Shown in pieces: positions 1-7,510 of a DNA stretch of 9,995 nucleotides. The notes beneath the pieces are model-generated. The model had not been told where the DNA came from. It did no database searches and saw only the letters and a list, made by a program, of their open reading frames with translations. How positions within the stretch are numbered: position 1 is the stretch's first letter; each line of letters opens with the position of its first letter. This stretch comes from Phycisphaerae bacterium (GTDB lineage Bacteria > Planctomycetota > Phycisphaerae > Phycisphaerales > SM1A02). The position numbers were made by a program, and so were the translations under genes. The stretch covers positions 1 through 9,995 of the forward strand of contig VGXK01000047.1 in the NCBI GenBank assembly GCA_016873355.1, given 5' to 3'.

Positions 1-426
1 CAATTCGCTCTCATCCGGTTTGCCGGCGACGATGATCGCGCCGTCGTCGCCGCCTCGCTCGATCGCTTCCGGTGCGTCGAGACGCAGGCCACCCTTGCGC
101 CGTGTCGGGCCGTGGCAGTCGATGCAGCGCGCCTCGAAGATCGCCGCCACCTTGGGCCAGAGCGACGCCGGTGTTCGCGCCGCGCCCCCGGAGTCGGCAG
201 GCGCCGCCGATTCGCCATCGCTCGGCGCCGCCGATTCGCCATCGTTCGGCGCCGCCGATTCGCCATCGCTCGGCGCTGCCGAATCGCCATCGCTCGGCGC
301 CGACGAATCAATGCGTCCAGGAGTTGCCGCGCCGAGTCCGATCAGTCCCGCCGCCACGAGACTCACTCCGAGCCATGTCTCCGATGACCGGAGTCGACGA
401 GCGCTGAATCGGAGTGCATTCGACAT
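1..426 (-). CDS. PSCyt1 (planctomycete cytochrome-c-like) protein, C-terminus cut by window edge
   Basis: The first 142 codons of an open gene are visible; it runs off the left edge in frame. The ATG at 424-426 follows the DUF1501 stop by nine bases, with a weak GAG purine stretch overlapping that stop, so translation is probably coupled. Residues 17-35 form a hydrophobic export or anchor segment. Residues 43-74 are four copies of an acidic, Ala/Pro-rich octapeptide (APSDGESA type), probably a flexible linker. Residues 89-142 match the start of a PSCyt1 domain: SLWPKVAAIFEARCIDCHG with a CxxCH haem-binding motif (C101, C104, H105), then RRKGGLRLD and a GKPDESEL segment typical of the family. 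The distal Met and whatever follows lie outside the window, so I cannot tell a short cytochrome from a larger fusion. Location is inferred as periplasmic or membrane-anchored. Domain call sure; full architecture unknown. Confidence 0.85.
   Translation of the reverse strand, partial: MSNALRFSARRLRSSETWLGVSLVAAGLIGLGAATPGRIDSSAPSDGDSAAPSDGESAAPNDGESAAPSDGESAAPADSGGAARTPASLWPKVAAIFEARCIDCHGPTRRKGGLRLDAPEAIERGGDDGAIIVAGKPDESEL
205..300 (-). repeat. 24-bp in-frame tandem repeat, four copies (linker of the PSCyt1 protein)
   Basis: Four head-to-tail 24-bp units lie at exact 24-bp spacing; the core gattcgccatcg recurs at 209, 233, 257 and 281 (the last copy reads gaatcgccatcg). A degenerate further piece follows toward 310. 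As the unit is a multiple of three, the repeat keeps frame and encodes APSDGDSA, APSDGESA, APNDGESA and APSDGESA between the membrane segment and the haem domain. Near identity at DNA level points to recent slippage expansion, so the copy number probably varies between strains. Confidence 0.9.
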
Positions 427-435
427 GGCGCGATC

Positions 436-1914
436 TCAAACGATCAGGTCGTGCACGACGCGACCGAAGACATCGGTCAGCCGGAAATCGCGACCCTGGA
501 ACCGGTGGACGAGGCGCTCGTGATCGAGCCCCATCAGGTGCAGCAGCGTGGCGTGCAGATCGTGGACCGGCACGGGATTCTCCACGATGTTGTAGGAGTA
601 GTCGTCGGTGCGGCCGTAGGTGATGCCGGGACGAATGCCGCCGCCGGCTGCCCAGATGGTGAAGCAGCGCGGATGGTGATCACGCCCGTAGTTGGAAGGC
701 GACAGCGCGCCTTGGCTGTAGACGGTCCTCCCGAACTCGCCTGCCCAGAGGACGATGGTGTCGTCGAGCAATCCGCGCCGCGCCAAGTCGCGGATGAGCG
801 CCGCCTGCGGCTGGTCGACCGCCTTGCTCTGCACCCGGATCTCGCCGGGAAGATTGCTGTGCTGATCCCAGCCGCGCATGTAGAGCTGGATGAAGCGCAC
901 GCCGCGCTCCGCGAGTCGCCGCGCCAGCAGGCAGTTCGCCGCGAACGATCCCGGCGTGCGCACCTCGGGACCGTAGAGAGCGAGCGTCTCTTCGTCCTCA
1001 TCGGAGAAGTCGGTCAGCTCGGGAACCGACATCTGCATGCGATACGCCATCTCGTACTGGGCGATGCGGGCGCGGACATCGGGATCGAGCGATCGTCGCG
1101 TCTCCTCTTCGTTGAGGGCCGCCACCAGGTCGAGCATCCGCCGCCGATCGTCCCTGCCCACGCCCGCCGGATCCTTGAGGAACAGCACCGGATCGCCGGC
1201 GCTGCGCAGTTTGCATCCCTGGTGTTCGCTGGGGAGGAACCCGCTCCCCCAGAAGCGCGCCGACAGCGCCTGCATGTTGCCGAAGCCCTGCGAGATGAGC
1301 ACCACGAAGTCGGGGAGATTGGCATTGGCGCTCCCCAGCCCGTAGCTGATCCACGAACCGAACGAGGGTCGCCCCGGCTGCTCGTTGCCGGTCTGGAAGA
1401 AGGTGATCCCGGGCTCGTGATTGATCGCTTCCGTGAACATCGAGTGGATGAAGCAGAGTTCGCCGGCAACACCCGCGGTGTGCGGCATGAGCTCGCTGAT
1501 CCAGACGCCGTCCTCCCGATTGGCATACCGGCTGAAGCGGAACATGGACGGCGCCACCGGGAAGCGCGCCTGCCCGCTCGACATGCCGGTGAGGCGCTGC
1601 CCCTTGCGGATCGAATCGGGCAGGTCCTGATCGAACCGATCTCGCAATCCGGGCTTGTGGTCCCACAGGTCGATCTGGCTCGGCGCTCCCTCCATGTGCA
1701 TGTAGATGATGCGCTTCGCCCGCGGGCGGAAGTGCGGTCCCGGCCTCGGCGGAATCGGGAGCGTGGACTCCGACGCCGTCAACACGGAGGCGCGGTCCGC
1801 GCGGAGCATCGACGAGAGGGCGAGCGTGCCGATGCCGGCCACGATCGTCCGGCCGCAGTGACCGAAGAAGCGGCGGCGCGTGAGATCAAGGTGATGCTCT
1901 TCGATCGGATGCAT
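436..1914 (-). CDS. DUF1501 family protein, Tat-exported, alkaline-phosphatase/sulfatase-like fold
   Basis: A complete 492-residue protein of usual length for DUF1501. The N-terminus carries a twin-arginine signal: TRRRFFGHCG at residues 12-21, then hydrophobic residues 23-37 (TIVAGIGTLALSSML), so export in folded form is likely. Family hallmarks in order: MHMEGAPSQIDLWDHKP (72-88), a Phe/Gly-rich stretch around 182-213, RGWDQHSN (347-354), WAGEFGRT (390-397), GRDHHPRCFTIWAAGGG (410-426), YGRTDDYSYN (433-442) and VHDLHATLLHLMGLDHERL near the C-terminus. DUF1501 belongs to the alkaline-phosphatase-like superfamily; Asp and His residues in the last motifs are candidate metal ligands (inference). 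The ATG at 1912-1914 lies three bases after the TGA of the DUF1549/1553 gene, without a clear Shine-Dalgarno, which suggests translational re-initiation. These two families are standard neighbours in planctomycetes; substrate is unknown. Family call very sure. Confidence 0.95.
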   Translation of the reverse strand: MHPIEEHHLDLTRRRFFGHCGRTIVAGIGTLALSSMLRADRASVLTASESTLPIPPRPGPHFRPRAKRIIYMHMEGAPSQIDLWDHKPGLRDRFDQDLPDSIRKGQRLTGMSSGQARFPVAPSMFRFSRYANREDGVWISELMPHTAGVAGELCFIHSMFTEAINHEPGITFFQTGNEQPGRPSFGSWISYGLGSANANLPDFVVLISQGFGNMQALSARFWGSGFLPSEHQGCKLRSAGDPVLFLKDPAGVGRDDRRRMLDLVAALNEEETRRSLDPDVRARIAQYEMAYRMQMSVPELTDFSDEDEETLALYGPEVRTPGSFAANCLLARRLAERGVRFIQLYMRGWDQHSNLPGEIRVQSKAVDQPQAALIRDLARRGLLDDTIVLWAGEFGRTVYSQGALSPSNYGRDHHPRCFTIWAAGGGIRPGITYGRTDDYSYNIVENPVPVHDLHATLLHLMGLDHERLVHRFQGRDFRLTDVFGRVVHDLIV

Positions 1915-1917
1915 GGG

Positions 1918-4900
1918 TCAATGCTGGGTGACGGTGGCGGAGAGGTTGAGGACGGCGTTGCTCACCATGGTCCATGCGGCGAGTTCCTCGGCAGCGATGT
2001 CCGTGGGCGCGGCGGTGGCGCCCACCGAGATCAGCCCCGCCGCGTCCTGGGGGCGGCTCGCGAAGCGCTCGCGGAACGATGCGAGCCCGTCGCGCAGCAG
2101 TTCCAGTTCGGCGGCGTCGGGCGACCGACCGGTGCAGCGCCGAAGCAGCGCGGCGAGGCGCTCGTCGTCGGAATCGGATTCGCGCAGCGTGCGCTCGGCG
2201 AGAACTCGGGCCGCCTCCACGAACTGTTCGTCGTTCCAGAGCGTCAGCGCCTGGAGCGGCGTGTTGGTCGAGACGCGGCGAATCGTGCAGAACTCGCGCG
2301 TCGGCGCGTCGAAGTTGGTCATCGTGGGAGGCGGGCACGCGCGCTTGGCGAAGGAGTAGAGCGAGCGGCGCCAGAGATCGGCGCCGCTGCCGCGCACGTA
2401 GATGCGCGTGTTCGACTGCGGCATGGAAACCTCCGTCCACAGGCCCTCGGGCTGATACGGCTTCACGGAAGGACCGCCGAAACGCTCCACGAGCAGGCCC
2501 GAGGTGAAGAGCGCCAAGTCGCGGATCTGCTCGCCGCCCAGGCGCCGTCGCGGGTACGAGGCGAGCAGCCGGTTGTCCGGATCGATCTCGGTCAGTTCCG
2601 GACGCACTCGCGAGGACTGGCGATAGGTGCTGCTGGTCACGATCTGCGTGATCAGGCGCTGCTGGTCCCAGCCGTTCTCGTGCAAGTCCACCGCCAGCCA
2701 ATCGAGAAGCTCCGGATGCGATGGCCACTCCCCCTGAAAACCGAGGTCGTCGCTCGTGCGGACGAGGCCGGCGTCGAAGACGAGCTCCCAGAGACGATTG
2801 ACCGCCACCCGCGCAACCAGGGGGTTGTCCCGCCCGATCATCCATTTGGCCAAGCCGAGCCGATTCGGCGGGGCGCCGTCGGGCATCTTCCCGAGCACCG
2901 CCGGCACGCCTCGCGTCACCGGCCGCGCGCGGTCCGGCTTGTCGTAGGCGCCGCGCGTCAGCACGAAGGTCTCGCGCGGCGTCGGCAATTCCTTCATCAC
3001 CATGGTGAGCGCGATGCCGGCCTTCACTTCCGCGAGCTTGCGTTCGTCCTCCGCCAGCGCAGCTCGCTTCTCCCGATGGCTCGGAGAGAAGGCGAGCTTC
3101 CACTCCTGCACCAGCCGTGAACGGACCTCGTCCGATCGCGCCGACTCGGCGAGCAGCCCCGCCGCCAGGATTCCGGTGAGCTCGCCGGCCGGCGGCATCG
3201 CCCGGTAGAAGAAGCCACTGTCGCCGCCGGAGTTGACGACCTTCAGCACGAGCGTGTTGACGCCCGGCTGGAGCGCGAGCGTGACTCGATCCTGGTCCGG
3301 CTCGAGCGATCGATCGATGCGTCGGTGGGACACCTCGGACCCATTGAGGAAGAGGCGGAATCCGTCGTCGCTCCCCAGCGCAATCTCGAGGGATCGCGCC
3401 GTGGGCGCGACGATGCGCTTGGCGACATACGTTGCCGCGACCCCCTGTCCGAATCGGTTGAGCGCGCCGTCGCGCAGGTTCTGGTCGTGCTTCCAGAACT
3501 GATTGCCGAAGCCGTAGTTCTTCTCGAAGTCGACGCGGGCGTCGAACTCGGGTCCGAAGGCCTTCTCATGGGCCTCGGCCGGAGAGTCCGCGGGGAAGGG
3601 TCCGACGACGAACCATCCCGCCGACGACGCCGGGAGCAACTTCGCGCCGGCGTCGCCGAGGCGCCCCGCGGTGAGTCGCACGCGTCCGAGCGCATGCCGG
3701 TCATACGGCGATTCGTAGCGCAGTCGCACCACGAGATCGGTGCCGCCTTCGAAACCGAAAGGCTCCTCGGAAAGGAAGAGCGCGATGCGACCACCGGCAC
3801 GGCGATGCCCGTCGACCGCCCATCCCGACGACTTCGAGGAATCGATCGAGTTCACGACCGCGAAATCGCCGTTGTCCTGCTCGACATCCGCCCACGCCCA
3901 CCGGAAGTGCACCGGCACGCGCTGCTCGGGATCGGACACCGACACCGCCTCCACCTCCACATCGGAGAGCACGCCGTTGCCGTTCTCCGACCGGCCGACG
4001 CGCCCGCCGGGAAGCGACGCATCCGCGAGCGCCTCGAGCGACAGCAGGCGAAGGCCGGTGGCGTCGGTCCGCAGCGTGATGATGTGATCGTCGCGTTCGG
4101 GGTTGGCGCCGGAGGCGAGCACCGATCCGTCGGGGCGGATCTCGAGCGTCGCGCCGCCGGTCGACACCGCGGCGGTCGCACGCGTGGCGGCCCACTCCAC
4201 CCCGGTGCGCGCGGGCAGGAATTCGAAGAACTCGGCGAGCTCGGCGTCCTCCAGGGGCGATGGCGCCTCGAGCTGCGCCCGCGCCGCATCGAGTCTCGCG
4301 GTGATGGCGGCAACCTTCGACTCCTGGTCGGCCGTGGGCACTTCGATGAACGGCTCGAACGCGCGATTCGGATCGGAGAGCTGGGAGTAGAGGCCCGGCT
4401 CCTCGATCGAATTGAAGTAGGCGTAGAAGCCGAAGAACTCCTCCTGCGAGATCGGGTCGAACTTGTGTTCGTGGCAGCGGGCGCACCCCATGGTCAACCC
4501 CAGGAAGACCGACGCCGTCGTCGACGCGCGGTCCACCGCGTACTCCACCAGGTACTCCTCGGGAATCGCGCCACCCTCGTCGGTCATCACATGGTTGCGA
4601 TTGAATCCGCTCGCCACGCGCTGCTCGAGAGTGGCGTCGGGAAGGAGGTCGCCGGCGAGCTGCTCGGTGAGGAAGCGGTCGAACGGCATGTTGTCTCGGT
4701 AGGCGCGCAGGATCCAATCGCGCCACGGCCAGATCTGCCGACCTGCGTCCATGTGGATCCCGTTCGTGTCGGCATAGCGCGCCGCATCGAGCCATGGAGT
4801 CGCCATCCGCTCTGCGTGCCTCGATCGATAGGGCTCCTCGTGGAGCAGGCGCCGCACGAGTCGCTCGTACGCATCGCTGCGTGAGTCGGCCTGGAAGTCG

Positions 4901-5646
4901 TCGATCTCCTGAGGCGTCGGCGGAAGCCCGGTGAGATCGAGGAAGAGTCGCCGCGCGAGCGTCGCATCGTCCGCCTCGGGAGCGGGAGCAACGCCTTCTC
5001 GCTCCAGCCGGGCGAGCACGAATCGATCGATCTCGTTGCGGCACCAGGCGGGATCGCGCACCTGCGGAAACTCAGGGCGCGAGGCAGACACGAACGACCA
5101 GTGCGGCTCGTACTGCGCCCCTTCCTCGATCCAGCGTCGCACCAGCGCCAGCTCCTGCTCCGAGAGCGGGCGCTTGTTGCTCTCGTCGGGCGGCATGCGC
5201 ATCTCCGGATCGCTGCTCGCCACGCGGCGCCACAGTTCGCTTGCGTCGGGGTTGCCGGGCACGATCGCCGACCCGTGCGCGCGAGGTGCGAGGGCCGTGT
5301 CGGACAGGTCGAGGCGCAGCTCGGCGCGCCGGGCGCCGGAATCGGGACCGTGGCACTTGAAGCAGCGGTCGGAAAGGATCGGCCGGATGTCGCGGTCGTA
5401 GCGGATTCGGGCGTCATTGCCCGCGGCGTCCGCAACGAAGCCCGTGGCGTTCGCCTCGGCGCCTGCAGCGTGCGCATCCACGCCCGCCGAAGAAAACGCC
5501 GCCGCGATCGAGGCCACGGCGATCGCGCCGATGAGCATGCTCGTGACGGAGGTGATTCGTCTCGACAAGCCAGATCGCTCCAGCGCGGCAGCCGACTCCC
5601 CACCGCGCCGGGCGACGGCGACGCTGCACCGTGACGAGCCTACCAC
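1918..5646 (-). CDS. PSCyt1-DUF1549-PA14-like-DUF1553 protein (planctomycete cytochrome/PSD1 family)
   Basis: A complete large secreted or anchored protein. Hydrophobic segment at residues 37-58 after SRR (signal peptide or anchor). PSCyt1 domain about 80-185: CFKCH haem motif (C95, C98, H99), RRAELRLD, and a distal MPP with M151 as candidate axial ligand. DUF1549 about 203-415, with RRLFLDLTGLPP, WLDAARYADTNG and a second CxxCH (CARCHEHKFDP, C388-H392). A middle region (about 500-660) contains AVDGHRRAGGR and a beta-rich stretch; a PA14-like region (about 676-815) has GWFVVGPFP and GSDDGFRLFLNG, suggesting carbohydrate binding. DUF1553/PSD1 about 890-1150 ends with TNTPLQALTLWND. The called start is GTG (5644-5646) with AAGG only three bases away; an in-frame TGA lies just upstream. 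A TTG at 5566-5568 (residue 27) has GGAG nine bases upstream and gives a cleaner signal peptide, so it is a serious alternative. Catalytic role unproven; family call sure. Confidence 0.94.
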   Translation of the reverse strand: MVGSSRCSVAVARRGGESAAALERSGLSRRITSVTSMLIGAIAVASIAAAFSSAGVDAHAAGAEANATGFVADAAGNDARIRYDRDIRPILSDRCFKCHGPDSGARRAELRLDLSDTALAPRAHGSAIVPGNPDASELWRRVASSDPEMRMPPDESNKRPLSEQELALVRRWIEEGAQYEPHWSFVSASRPEFPQVRDPAWCRNEIDRFVLARLEREGVAPAPEADDATLARRLFLDLTGLPPTPQEIDDFQADSRSDAYERLVRRLLHEEPYRSRHAERMATPWLDAARYADTNGIHMDAGRQIWPWRDWILRAYRDNMPFDRFLTEQLAGDLLPDATLEQRVASGFNRNHVMTDEGGAIPEEYLVEYAVDRASTTASVFLGLTMGCARCHEHKFDPISQEEFFGFYAYFNSIEEPGLYSQLSDPNRAFEPFIEVPTADQESKVAAITARLDAARAQLEAPSPLEDAELAEFFEFLPARTGVEWAATRATAAVSTGGATLEIRPDGSVLASGANPERDDHIITLRTDATGLRLLSLEALADASLPGGRVGRSENGNGVLSDVEVEAVSVSDPEQRVPVHFRWAWADVEQDNGDFAVVNSIDSSKSSGWAVDGHRRAGGRIALFLSEEPFGFEGGTDLVVRLRYESPYDRHALGRVRLTAGRLGDAGAKLLPASSAGWFVVGPFPADSPAEAHEKAFGPEFDARVDFEKNYGFGNQFWKHDQNLRDGALNRFGQGVAATYVAKRIVAPTARSLEIALGSDDGFRLFLNGSEVSHRRIDRSLEPDQDRVTLALQPGVNTLVLKVVNSGGDSGFFYRAMPPAGELTGILAAGLLAESARSDEVRSRLVQEWKLAFSPSHREKRAALAEDERKLAEVKAGIALTMVMKELPTPRETFVLTRGAYDKPDRARPVTRGVPAVLGKMPDGAPPNRLGLAKWMIGRDNPLVARVAVNRLWELVFDAGLVRTSDDLGFQGEWPSHPELLDWLAVDLHENGWDQQRLITQIVTSSTYRQSSRVRPELTEIDPDNRLLASYPRRRLGGEQIRDLALFTSGLLVERFGGPSVKPYQPEGLWTEVSMPQSNTRIYVRGSGADLWRRSLYSFAKRACPPPTMTNFDAPTREFCTIRRVSTNTPLQALTLWNDEQFVEAARVLAERTLRESDSDDERLAALLRRCTGRSPDAAELELLRDGLASFRERFASRPQDAAGLISVGATAAPTDIAAEELAAWTMVSNAVLNLSATVTQH

Positions 5647-5719
5647 CGGCCTTGCGTCGAATCACCGGTCCTTTCGACACTCGACTCGAGGTCGCCGCCG
5701 ATGCGAATTCAGGTTGGCG
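5647..5719. promoter_or_regulatory. Gap upstream of the PSCyt1/DUF1553 gene, with a misplaced Shine-Dalgarno
   Basis: This 73-bp gap separates the Asp-box stop from the GTG called for the DUF1553 gene. On the minus strand it contains AAAGGA, a good ribosome site, but the GTG it serves (5663-5665) is in another frame, and the DUF1553 frame has a TGA just there. I see no clear promoter or terminator. The gap could hold either one or simply be an intra-operon spacer. Confidence 0.3.
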
Positions 5720-7357
5720 TTAGCTCCAGTTGCCGAGCAGCTCGCCGAGATCGTCGCCGTTCACGACGCCGTCGCGATTGAGATCCGCGGGGCACGATCC
5801 TTCCATCGGACAATCGCCCCAGGCACCGAGCAGATCCCCGAGATCGGAGCCGTCCACGATGCCATCGCCGTTCAGGTCGCCGATCGACTCGCACGAATCG
5901 GGCACGCCGTTGCGATTCAGGTCGTCGACCGCGTTCGCCGCGATGGCGCAGGAATCGGGCACGCCGTCGCCGTCGCAATCGAAGAGAACACCGCCGGCAA
6001 GGTCCTTCTCGTCGCCGACGCCGTTGCGATTGCAGTCGCGATCGCCGATGCGCAGGTAGTAGACATCCTGCCCGCCGGTGAAGGTCGCCGCCCACGCGAG
6101 ATCCGCGCCGACATCGTCCGAAACCATGTGGTAGTAGTCGCCCAGCTTCTGCTGCGACGGATAGCCGAGGGAGTGGTTGAACGGCGGGCTCAACGGAACC
6201 TCCGGCATCCAGGTGCGCCCTCCATCCTCGCTCGAGCTGTACCAAAGCTCCGAAGTCGTGGGACTCTGCGGGTCGAGTGCGTTCCGCGTGTCGTTCCAGA
6301 CGACGTCGATGCGACCGTTCGGCGCCACCGACATCGTTGCGAACCATTGCCAGGCGCGGCGCCCCTGCGGGTTCGGCCCGTCGGTGTTCACGCGCATCCA
6401 TTGGGACCATGTCGCGCCGCCGTCGGTGCTCCGAGCAAAGTGCACGTCGAGCGGATCGTTTCCGTCGTCGGGCACCAGGGGCGGATCGACGGAAGAAAGA
6501 ATGTACAGCTCGCCGCCGAACGGTCCCGAGGATCGGTTCGCATCGATCCACACCTGTCCGAGCAGGCCACCCGGATTCGGTCCCTGGCTGACCTGCATCA
6601 CGCCGCCGAGGTCGACGTAGGTCAGTTGGTCGAAGACGACCGACTGCGAAGGGTCCTGCGCATTCGAGGAGCGCGCGACCAGAAAAGTCGTCGGGTCGTA
6701 GGGCAAGGACTGGATCCCGGCCGCGAAGACTCGTCCCAGCGAATCCACCGCAAGCGTTCCCCAGCGAGGCGGCGCTGGAAACGCAACGGGCGTCTGGAAC
6801 GAGACGCCTCCGTTCACACTGCGCATGAAGGTCGCACCGGTGTAGGGACCCGCGGCGGTGCTCCACGCCGCGTAGACGTTTCCGCGGCCGATTCCATCCG
6901 TGTGATCCACGGTGAACCACGACTTGTCGCCGCCGAACGCGGGCACCGTGAAGGGCCATGTCATGCCGCCGTCGGTCGAGCGGTACATGTCGCAGGTGAA
7001 GTTGCCCTTCATGGAGTAATAGAGGAGCGTGCCGTCGGGATGCGATCCGAGCACCGGATCGCTTCGAAAGGTGCCGTTCTGAAGGGGGCCGGGAAAGGTC
7101 CAGGTGCGTCCACCGTCGTTGCTCCAGGCGACTCCGGCCTCGCGGAAGCTGCTCGAGATCGAGTCGAATTGGCGCCAGCCGATGGCGATGCGGTTCGGCG
7201 CCGTGGGATCGACGGCGATCGACGGCTCGTTCGCCGCGTCGTTGAGCATGTTCATTCCCAACGCGTCGACGTTGACCTGCACGCTCTGGCCGAAGGTCAC
7301 CGAGGCGACCGCCGCTGCGATCATGCCACCTGCGGGACGGAGAAGGCGGGAGTTCAT
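5720..7357 (-). CDS. Secreted Asp-box (BNR/sialidase-like propeller) protein with C-terminal calcium-loop repeats
   Basis: 545 residues from the ATG at 7355-7357. I prefer this start to the upstream in-frame ATG at 7454-7456 because it gives a clean signal peptide: MNSRLLRPAGG, then hydrophobic MIAAAVASVTFG, with likely cleavage near FGQS. The extra 33 upstream residues look non-coding. Numbered from this start, Asp boxes (SxDGGxTW) occur at 79-86, 127-134, 310-317 and 375-383, with a degenerate copy at 180-187, the pattern of a six-bladed beta-propeller. No sialidase catalytic Arg triad is evident, so a binding or structural role is as likely as a glycosidase. From 441 the protein changes to calcium-loop motifs: DCNRNGVGDE, DCDGDGVPDSC, DLNRNGVPDSC, then two dockerin-like DLNxDGxVxGxDLGxLLGxW units ending at the last residue. 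Likely exported; the tail may mediate surface anchoring (inference). Weak Shine-Dalgarno. Confidence 0.88.
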   Translation of the reverse strand: MNSRLLRPAGGMIAAAVASVTFGQSVQVNVDALGMNMLNDAANEPSIAVDPTAPNRIAIGWRQFDSISSSFREAGVAWSNDGGRTWTFPGPLQNGTFRSDPVLGSHPDGTLLYYSMKGNFTCDMYRSTDGGMTWPFTVPAFGGDKSWFTVDHTDGIGRGNVYAAWSTAAGPYTGATFMRSVNGGVSFQTPVAFPAPPRWGTLAVDSLGRVFAAGIQSLPYDPTTFLVARSSNAQDPSQSVVFDQLTYVDLGGVMQVSQGPNPGGLLGQVWIDANRSSGPFGGELYILSSVDPPLVPDDGNDPLDVHFARSTDGGATWSQWMRVNTDGPNPQGRRAWQWFATMSVAPNGRIDVVWNDTRNALDPQSPTTSELWYSSSEDGGRTWMPEVPLSPPFNHSLGYPSQQKLGDYYHMVSDDVGADLAWAATFTGGQDVYYLRIGDRDCNRNGVGDEKDLAGGVLFDCDGDGVPDSCAIAANAVDDLNRNGVPDSCESIGDLNGDGIVDGSDLGDLLGAWGDCPMEGSCPADLNRDGVVNGDDLGELLGNWS

Positions 7358-7510
7358 GCCGACATGGTGACCGCCGCACCGGTTCGATGCAACGAGATTC
7401 GCGCCTTGATGCGGTGGCGCCGGGAATGCGCCGACCTGAATGACCCGTCGGCGCAAGCGGGACCTGCCGAAGGCACTCGCCGTGCCCCGACGCGCACCGT
7501 CCGCCGGTGC
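7358..7510. other. Intergenic region between kinase and Asp-box gene
   Basis: This 153-bp stretch is the longest gene-free part of the window. It holds two small GC-rich hairpins next to the kinase stop (listed separately). It should also hold any promoter of the Asp-box gene, but I see no convincing -35/-10 pair. An open frame extends through part of it as an N-terminal extension of the Asp-box gene, which I consider non-coding. Confidence 0.5.
7472..7510 (-). terminator. Two tandem GC-rich hairpins just after the kinase stop (possible terminator)
   Basis: Immediately after the kinase TGA, 7494-7499 (gcaccg) pairs perfectly with 7505-7510 (cggtgc) around a 5-base loop. A second stem, 7472-7476 (ggcac) with 7482-7486 (gtgcc), also has a 5-base loop. 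Neither is followed by a T-run on the minus strand, so an intrinsic terminator is not proven. They could instead protect a 3' end or be chance in GC-rich DNA. Position between two functionally unrelated genes is the main argument. Confidence 0.25.

Noticed and set aside
205..300. CRISPR-like array
   Set aside because: The 24-bp units are directly adjacent with no spacers and lie in frame inside a coding sequence.
451..3120. A plus-strand open frame of 889 codons opposite DUF1501 and DUF1553
   Set aside because: Same explanation: composition shadow, no recognisable motif, and the minus strand carries unmistakable families.
3325..4884. A plus-strand open frame of 519 codons
   Set aside because: Shadow of the DUF1549/1553 gene; Arg/Glu/Gly-rich with no family signature.
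5720..7357. True sialidase (neuraminidase) assignment
   Set aside because: Asp boxes occur in many propellers; I do not see the catalytic Arg triad and Tyr/Glu pattern, so only the fold is claimed.
5709..7379. A 556-codon minus-strand frame overlapping the Asp-box gene
   Set aside because: Out of frame with the Asp boxes and calcium loops; highly basic low-complexity translation.
7358..7456. 33-residue N-terminal extension of the Asp-box protein from the ATG at 7456
   Set aside because: It would put a hydrophilic stretch before a well-formed signal peptide; the internal ATG at 7357 is the better start.
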